NCBI GenBank assembly: GCA_025054905.1 | Contig: JANWZF010000143.1 | Coordinates: 1-12,001, forward strand | DNA from: Tepidimonas sp. | GTDB taxonomy: Bacteria; Pseudomonadota; Gammaproteobacteria; Burkholderiales; Burkholderiaceae_C | DNA length: 12,001 nucleotides | Direction: 5' to 3' | Shown: piece by piece, positions 7,644 through 12,001 of the stretch | Numbering within the stretch: position 1 is the first letter of the stretch | Layout of the letters: every line of letters starts with the position of its first letter | The notes under the pieces: model-generated | Told to the model about the DNA's origin: nothing | Database searches by the model: none | Seen by the model: only the letters and a program-made list of their open reading frames with translations | Made by a program: the position numbers and the translations under genes

Positions 7644-8236
7644 GGTTGCGCCTCCGCCACCACCGTGGTGCGCGGCCGCCGGGCGGGCGCTGCGCCGCCG
7701 TCACGCGCCGCCTCGCGCTGGGCTTTCAGCAGCTTGGTGCGGATGCGCTCACGCTTCAGCGGCGACAGGTATTCGACGAACACCTTGCCCTGCAGATGAT
7801 CCATCTCGTGCTGGATGCACACCGCCAGCAGGCCTTCGGCCTCGATCACGCGGCTGTGGCCGTGCTCGTCCAACGCCCGCACGCGCACCGCCACCGAGCG
7901 CTCCACGCCGTCGTAGATGCCGGGCACCGACAGACAGCCCTCTTCGCCGCGGCGCTTTTCGGGGCTGGCCCATTCGAGCTCGGGGTTGATCAGCACCATC
8001 GGCTCGCAGCGTGTGTCGCTGACGTCGATGACGATGATGCGCTCGTGGATGTCGACCTGGGTGGCCGCCAGACCAATGCCCTGGGCCGCGTACATGGTCA
8101 CCAACATGCGCTGCACGATCGTGCGCACGCGTTCATCGACGTGCGCCACCGGCCGGGCGACTTTCAGCAGACGCGGATCCGGGTAGCGCAAGATCGGGTA
8201 AGGTTGCACAGTGGTGTTGCTCATCGGTGTTGCCAT
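7640..8236 (-). CDS. def: Peptide deformylase
   Basis: The metalloenzyme removes the formyl group from the N-terminal methionine of new proteins. The 198-residue product has all three motifs: GIGLAATQ (53-60), EGCLS (99-103) and QHEMDH (142-147). The metal ligands are Cys101, His143 and His147 and the catalytic base is Glu144. Two in-frame ATG codons compete. The one at 8236 has AAGGGG four bases upstream and was chosen; the one at 8224 gives MSNTTVQPYPILRYPDPRL, closer to the common family start, but has no ribosome site. The last 25-30 residues (Ala/Arg-rich, beyond the usual C-terminal helix) are longer than the typical 170-residue enzyme and probably disordered. It is the first gene of the def-fmt-azlC-azlD operon. 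Confidence 0.97.
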   Translation of the reverse strand: MATPMSNTTVQPYPILRYPDPRLLKVARPVAHVDERVRTIVQRMLVTMYAAQGIGLAATQVDIHERIIVIDVSDTRCEPMVLINPELEWASPEKRRGEEGCLSVPGIYDGVERSVAVRVRALDEHGHSRVIEAEGLLAVCIQHEMDHLQGKVFVEYLSPLKRERIRTKLLKAQREAARDGGAAPARRPRTTVVAEAQP

Positions 8237-8240
8237 TTTG

Positions 8241-8246
8241 CCCCTT
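8241..8246 (-). promoter_or_regulatory. Ribosome binding site deciding the def start
   Basis: On the minus strand the sequence reads AAGGGG, then CAAA, then ATG at 8236. This purine run is the only Shine-Dalgarno-like element near the two possible def starts, so it favours 8236 over 8224. The spacing is at the short end of the normal range. Confidence 0.5.
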
Positions 8247-8282
8247 TTTACCCCCCGCGGCCAGCTGCGCCTTGCGTTGGCA

Positions 8283-8311
8283 TTGCCAGAAGTGGGGGCA
8301 ACCCGCACAAT
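8283..8311 (+). promoter_or_regulatory. Candidate sigma-70 promoter for the tsaP-like/dprA operon
   Basis: TTGCCA (8283-8288, 5 of 6 matches) and CACAAT (8306-8311, 4 of 6) are separated by exactly 17 bp. Transcription would start near 8318, which leaves only a short leader before the ATG at 8334. It lies in the 97-bp divergent gap to def. I found no equally good promoter for def on the other strand. Confidence 0.45.
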
Positions 8312-8314
8312 CGC

Positions 8315-8322
8315 AAGGGAGG
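8315..8322 (+). promoter_or_regulatory. Ribosome binding site of the LysM protein gene
   Basis: AAGGGAGG lies 11 bases before the ATG at 8334. It supports that start over the longer open frame beginning at 8211, which would run through the divergent def start region. It also overlaps the predicted start of transcription, so either the promoter prediction or the true leader may differ slightly. Confidence 0.5.
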
Positions 8323-8333
8323 TTTCGTCACCC

Positions 8334-9557
8334 ATGAACACGTCGCAACGCCCCCTCAAGCGGTCAACGGTGGCCGCGGCAGCCGTGCTGGCTGCGGCGC
8401 TGGGCCTCGGCGCCGCGGAGCAGGCCAGCGCCCAAGGGTTTCCGAACTACCCGATCACGCCGCAGCAACGCAGCACCGCGCAGCAGGTGGCGCAGGCCGG
8501 CGTGCCGCTGGCCGAGCTGGCCCCCGACGCACCCGAACGCTACACCGTCAAGCGGGGTGACACGTTGTGGGCGATCGCTGGGCTGTACCTGAAAAAACCG
8601 TGGCGCTGGCCGGAGCTGTGGGGCATGAACCTGCAGCAAATCCGCAACCCCCACCTGATCTATCCGGGGCAGGTGCTGGTGTTGGTCCGGGTGGGCGACC
8701 GCGCCATGCTGCAGCTGGCCAGCGATGAGCCCCCCACCGTCAAGCTGTCGCCGCGCGTACGCGCCGAAGCGCTGCCGGACCGGGCGGTGCCCGCGCTGCC
8801 GCCGGGGGCGATCGAACCGTTTCTGGTCGACGTGCGGGTGGTCGACCCGCAGGCCCACGACGAGGCGCCGCGCATCGTCGCGGGCCCGGAGCGGCGCGTG
8901 CTGCTGGCGCGCGGCGATCGCGCGTACGCGCGCGGGCAAACGGGCCCCAGCACGGCGCTGGCCGGCGAGCCCCTGCAGGCCGTCGGCGGGCAACCCCGTC
9001 TGCTGGACGTGATCCGGCAGGCTCAGCCGCTGAAAGATCCGGATACCGGCGAACTGCTGGGCTATGAGGCGCGCCGCGTCGGTCAAGCCACGCTGGTGCG
9101 CAGCGAGCGGGTGGCCAGCGACGCCGACGGCTCAACGCAGCTGGTGCCAGCCACGATCGACATCGTGCGGGCGTGGGAGGAGATTCGGTTGGGCGACCGC
9201 CTGCTGCCGGTGCAGTCCCTGCCGCGCGGCCCTTACGTGCCCCACGCGCCGGCCGAGCCGGTGCAAGGCCGCATCGTCAAGGTGCACGGCGATGCGGTGC
9301 AGATCGCCGGCCAGTACCAGGTGGTGGTGCTCAACCGCGGACGCGAGCACGGTCTGGAAAACGGCCACGTGTTGGCCTTGCTGAAGGAAAGCGCCCGCGT
9401 CACCGACACCACCGACCCGGACCGCCCCGCGTTGCGGCTGCCGGGAGAGCCCAATGGCGTGATGATGGTCTTTCGCACGTTCGAGCGGGTGGCGTACGCG
9501 CTGGTGCTGCAGATCACCGACGCCGTGAAGGTCGGCGACCGCTTCACCAACCCCTGA
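8334..9557 (+). CDS. tsaP: Secreted LysM protein, TsaP-like (type IV pilus secretin-associated)
   Basis: The 407-residue product has a classic signal peptide: Lys9/Arg10, an Ala/Leu core, and likely cleavage after ASA at 31-33. One LysM peptidoglycan-binding domain spans about 70-118, from YTVKRGDTLWAIAG to YPGQVLVLV, with the KPWRWPELWGMN insert typical of this group. The middle region (about 160-300) is a conserved but undefined segment. The C-terminal part (312-407) alternates short strands, with VVVLNRGREHGLENG and ITDAVKVGDRF, resembling the FlgT-C-like domain of TsaP. TsaP anchors the PilQ secretin to peptidoglycan in Neisseria, and PA0020, its Pseudomonas homologue, also sits beside dprA, def and fmt; domain order and neighbourhood agree. 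The family assignment is from memory, so the symbol is less certain than the LysM call. dprA begins 8 bp downstream. Confidence 0.75.
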   Translation: MNTSQRPLKRSTVAAAAVLAAALGLGAAEQASAQGFPNYPITPQQRSTAQQVAQAGVPLAELAPDAPERYTVKRGDTLWAIAGLYLKKPWRWPELWGMNLQQIRNPHLIYPGQVLVLVRVGDRAMLQLASDEPPTVKLSPRVRAEALPDRAVPALPPGAIEPFLVDVRVVDPQAHDEAPRIVAGPERRVLLARGDRAYARGQTGPSTALAGEPLQAVGGQPRLLDVIRQAQPLKDPDTGELLGYEARRVGQATLVRSERVASDADGSTQLVPATIDIVRAWEEIRLGDRLLPVQSLPRGPYVPHAPAEPVQGRIVKVHGDAVQIAGQYQVVVLNRGREHGLENGHVLALLKESARVTDTTDPDRPALRLPGEPNGVMMVFRTFERVAYALVLQITDAVKVGDRFTNP

Positions 9558-9565
9558 AACGCGCG

Positions 9566-10675
9566 ATGGCGCCCGACGATTGGGAGGACTGGCTGCGCCT
9601 GCTGGCCACAGAAGGGGTGGGGCCAGCCACGGCACGACGGCTGCTGGCGGCCTTCGGGCCGCCGAGGGCGGTGCTGGCGCAAAGCCCCGCGGCGCTGGCG
9701 GAGGTGGTCGGGCCGAGCCTGGCGCAACGGCTGCGCGCCATCCCGCCCGATTGGGCCCGGCTGCGTGCGCGAACGGCCGCATGGCTGCAACAGCCGGGCC
9801 ATCACCTGATCGCGTTGGGTGAGGCGGCCTACCCGAGCGCCCTGCTGAGCAGCCCCGACCCACCCCCACTGCTGCACGTGGCGGGCGAGCCAGCGGCATT
9901 GACGGCCCCCAAGGCCTTGGCCATCGTCGGCAGCCGCCATCCCACCCCGCAGGGCCAGGCCAACGCGCGCGCGTTTGCGCAAGCGCTGGCCGCACGCGGA
10001 GTGGTGATTGTCTCCGGCCTGGCCGCCGGCATCGACGGCGCTGCCCACGAAGGGGCGCTGAGCGCCGGCGGCGTCACGGTGGCGGTGGTGGGCACCGGGC
10101 TGGATCGGGTCTACCCGGCGCGGCACCGCCCCTTGGCCGAACGCATCACGGCTCAAGGTGGCGCGCTGCTGAGCGAGTACCCGCTCGGCACGCCACCGCT
10201 GGCCGCGCATTTTCCGCGCCGCAATCGCATCATCGCCGGCCTGACCCAGGGCACGCTGGTGGTGGAGGCGGCGCTGGGCTCGGGCTCGCTGATCACGGCC
10301 GAGCAAGCCGTACAAATGGGACGCGAGGTGTTCGCTATCCCCGGCTCGATCCACGCTCCGCAGGCACGCGGCTGCCACGCGCTGATTCGCCAGGGTGCCA
10401 AGCTGGTGGAAACGGTCGAGCACATCGAGGAGGAATTGCGCCCCCAATGGGGTGACGGCACTGCAACGCCGGCGGGGGCGGCACAGGCCACGCCAGAGTT
10501 GCCCGACGATGCAGTGCTGCGCGCGCTGGGGTACGACCCCACCCCTTTCGACGAGCTGCAGGCGCGCTGCGGCTGGGACACCGCGACGCTGCAGGCCCAC
10601 CTGCTGACCCTGGAGCTGGACGGCGTGGTGGCGCGGCTGCCCGGCGGGCTGCTGCAGCGCGTGGTGCGCGCCTGA
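9566..10675 (+). CDS. dprA: DNA-processing protein DprA
   Basis: The 369-residue cytoplasmic protein binds incoming single-stranded DNA and loads RecA during natural transformation. An N-terminal helix-hairpin-helix/SAM-like part (about 8-35, ATEGVGPATARRLL) precedes the Rossmann-like DprA core: GSRHPTPQG (from 122), GLAAGIDGAAH (from 151), VGTGLDRVYPARH, FPRRNRIIAGL (from 216), GSGSLITAEQA (from 238) and FAIPGSI. A C-terminal winged-helix domain (about 311-369, ELPDDAVLRALG to LPGGLLQRVV) is present, as in most proteobacterial DprA. ATG at 9566 follows the LysM stop by 8 bp; there is no clear Shine-Dalgarno sequence, so translation may depend on the upstream gene. DprA is also widespread in species not known to be transformable. 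It converges with secF across a 37-bp gap. Confidence 0.96.
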   Translation: MAPDDWEDWLRLLATEGVGPATARRLLAAFGPPRAVLAQSPAALAEVVGPSLAQRLRAIPPDWARLRARTAAWLQQPGHHLIALGEAAYPSALLSSPDPPPLLHVAGEPAALTAPKALAIVGSRHPTPQGQANARAFAQALAARGVVIVSGLAAGIDGAAHEGALSAGGVTVAVVGTGLDRVYPARHRPLAERITAQGGALLSEYPLGTPPLAAHFPRRNRIIAGLTQGTLVVEAALGSGSLITAEQAVQMGREVFAIPGSIHAPQARGCHALIRQGAKLVETVEHIEEELRPQWGDGTATPAGAAQATPELPDDAVLRALGYDPTPFDELQARCGWDTATLQAHLLTLELDGVVARLPGGLLQRVVRA

Positions 10676-10712
10676 GCACGCTGCGCACGCGGCCAGCGCG
10701 GCAGCCGCACGC

Positions 10713-11666
10713 TCAGACCACCGCGCCGGCATTGGGATCGTTGGGGTCGCCCTTGGTCGCGCTGGCCTTGACCAGATCCTCGCGCTTGACACCCAGCCAC
10801 ATTGCCACGCCGGCTGCGACGAACACCGAGGAGTAGATGCCAAACAGGATGCCGATCGTCAGCGCCAGCGCGAAGTAGTGCAGCGTCGGCCCGCCAAAGA
10901 TCAGCATCGACAGCACCATCGCTTCGGTGGAGCCGTGGGTGATGATCGTACGGCTCATCGTGGAGGTGATCGCGTAGTCGATCACCTCCCGCGTGTTCAT
11001 CTTGCGCTGGCGGCGGAAGGTCTCGCGGATGCGGTCGAAGATGACCACCGACTCGTTGACCGAGTAGCCCAGCACCGCCAGCACCGCCGCCAGCACCGCG
11101 AGGGAAAACTCCCACTGGAAAAAGGCAAAGAACCCCAGGATGATGACCACATCGTGCAGGTTGGCCACGATGGCGGCCAGCGCAAACTTCCACTCGAAGC
11201 GCACGGCCAGGTACAGCATGATGCCGCCGATGACGAAGGCCAGCGCCAGCAGTCCGTTTTCCACCAGCTCGCGGCCGACCTGGGGGCCGACGAATTCGGT
11301 GCGGCGCAGCTGCACCTCGGGCGTCTGGGCACGCAGCGCCGCCAGCAGCTGCTCGGTCTGCTGCCCCGAGTCCAGCCCCTCGCGCAGGGGTAGTCGCAGC
11401 AGCACGTCGCGCGCGCTACCAAAGTGCTGCACCGGCACTTCGGCATAGCCCAACTGGGCCACCACTTGGCGCACCTGGGCCAGGTCGGCGTTGCCCGGGT
11501 AGGACACCTCGATCACGGTGCCGCCGGTGAACTCCACCGACAGGTTCAACCCGCGTGTGACCAAAAACAGCACCGCCAGCAGGAACGTGACCAGCGACAC
11601 CAGGTTGAGCGCCAGCATGTGGCGCGTGAACGGGATGGTGCGCTGCTGGAAGCGGAACAATTCCAT
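10713..11666 (-). CDS. secF: Protein translocase subunit SecF
   Basis: SecF is an inner-membrane partner of SecD that uses the proton gradient to help pull proteins through SecYEG on the periplasmic side. The 317-residue protein has helix 1 at about 17-36, then FTGGT (46-50), a periplasmic domain to about residue 125, EFVGPQVG (124-131), and five further helices. Family-marking residues are visible: LHDV with Asp172 in the fourth helix and GYSVNESVVIFDRIRE (200-215). The C-terminus is polar. ATG at 11666 gives the conserved ELFRF start; an upstream in-frame start at 11726 would overlap secD. SecD ends 25 bp upstream, so the genes form one operon as separate proteins rather than a SecDF fusion. 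Confidence 0.97.
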   Translation of the reverse strand: MELFRFQQRTIPFTRHMLALNLVSLVTFLLAVLFLVTRGLNLSVEFTGGTVIEVSYPGNADLAQVRQVVAQLGYAEVPVQHFGSARDVLLRLPLREGLDSGQQTEQLLAALRAQTPEVQLRRTEFVGPQVGRELVENGLLALAFVIGGIMLYLAVRFEWKFALAAIVANLHDVVIILGFFAFFQWEFSLAVLAAVLAVLGYSVNESVVIFDRIRETFRRQRKMNTREVIDYAITSTMSRTIITHGSTEAMVLSMLIFGGPTLHYFALALTIGILFGIYSSVFVAAGVAMWLGVKREDLVKASATKGDPNDPNAGAVV

Positions 11667-11691
11667 GGCTCGGTTTCCCCGTCGGGCCGCC

Positions 11692-12001
11692 TCAGGACCC
11701 GTGGCCTGTGCTGGCTGGCATCGCAATGCCGATGGCGATCGACTTCAGTTTGCGCTGGCGCCCGTACCAGAGGTTGACCAGCCCGCGCGAGAACATCACC
11801 GCCGAGAACATGCTGGTCAGGATGCCGATGCAGTGCACCACCGCAAAGCCACGCACCGGTCCCGAGCCAAACGTCAGCAGCGCCAGCCCCGCCAGCAGCG
11901 AGGTGAGGTTGGAGTCCACGATCGTGCCCCAGGCATGCTCGTAGCCCTTGTGGATGGCGGTCTGCGGCGCCGAGCCGTTGCGCAGCTCTTCACGGATGCG
12001 C
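11692..12001 (-). CDS. secD: Protein translocase subunit SecD, C-terminal 102 residues only
   Basis: The frame is open to the window edge, so the 5' part lies outside. The visible segment starts within IREELRNGSAPQTAI, the cytoplasmic loop that follows the conserved N-E-R-x-R-E-E motif of SecD. It continues with two membrane helices (TSLLAGLALLTFGSGPVRGF and VVHCIGILTSMFSAVMFSRG) and the NLWYGRQRKLKSIAIG tail. The R-G-F-A ... G-I-x-T-S-M-F pattern is characteristic of the SecD C-terminus. It precedes secF on the same strand. Identification is strong despite the truncation, because the order and motifs both fit. Confidence 0.95.
   Translation of the reverse strand, partial: RIREELRNGSAPQTAIHKGYEHAWGTIVDSNLTSLLAGLALLTFGSGPVRGFAVVHCIGILTSMFSAVMFSRGLVNLWYGRQRKLKSIAIGIAMPASTGHGS

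Noticed and set aside
8211..8333. Upstream extension of the LysM protein to a start at 8211
   Set aside because: The extension would put about 41 residues before a well-formed signal peptide and run through the def start; the ATG at 8334 has its own ribosome site.
10664..10708. Possible terminator between dprA and secF
   Set aside because: Small stems exist (GTGCGC/GCGCAC at 10664-10669 and 10683-10688; GCGGC/GCCGC at 10689-10693 and 10704-10708), but they are short, have large loops and lack a T-run on either strand, so chance pairing in G+C-rich DNA is likely.
9233..10843. Minus-strand open frame of 536 codons opposite the LysM protein gene and dprA
   Set aside because: It is longer than either real gene there, but the translation is low-complexity with no motif. 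dprA and the LysM protein account for the region completely.

Overview
The window looks like chromosomal DNA from a high-GC Gram-negative proteobacterium, most likely a betaproteobacterium of the order Burkholderiales. The evidence is the strong G/C bias at third codon positions, a Rep-type helicase, the order fmt-def facing a LysM protein and dprA, and separate secD and secF genes. The lineage is inferred from gene content; I could not run a similarity search. No rRNA, tRNA, CRISPR array, insertion sequence or phage gene was seen. Coding density is very high, and no intergenic gap exceeds about 100 bp.

Left part (1-2974): the 3'-truncated gene of an AEC-family membrane transporter (minus strand) diverges from rep (plus strand), a complete superfamily 1 DNA helicase, with about 100 bp between them.

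Signalling pair (2975-5569): a two-gene plus-strand operon with its own candidate promoter and an A+T-rich near-palindrome. It encodes a small secreted protein with a sulfite-oxidase/YedY-like fold and no cysteine at all. An ATGA overlap then joins it to a membrane hybrid histidine kinase. This is the least ordinary part of the window.

Operon on the minus strand (8236 down to 5520): def, fmt, azlC, azlD. The first two are the N-formylmethionine removal and Met-tRNA formylation genes; the last two are a two-subunit branched-chain amino acid exporter. Junctions are a TTGA overlap, a 19-bp gap and an ATGA overlap. The end of azlD overlaps the end of the kinase gene tail to tail by 50 bp.

Right part (8237-12001): divergent from def lies a LysM protein resembling the pilus secretin-associated protein TsaP, followed 8 bp later by dprA (DNA processing in natural transformation). 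Converging on dprA from the minus strand are secF and the 3' end of secD, subunits of the Sec translocon accessory complex. The def/fmt/LysM/dprA cluster is a known conserved neighbourhood in proteobacteria. The tsaP-dprA pair suggests, without proving, type IV pili and competence.
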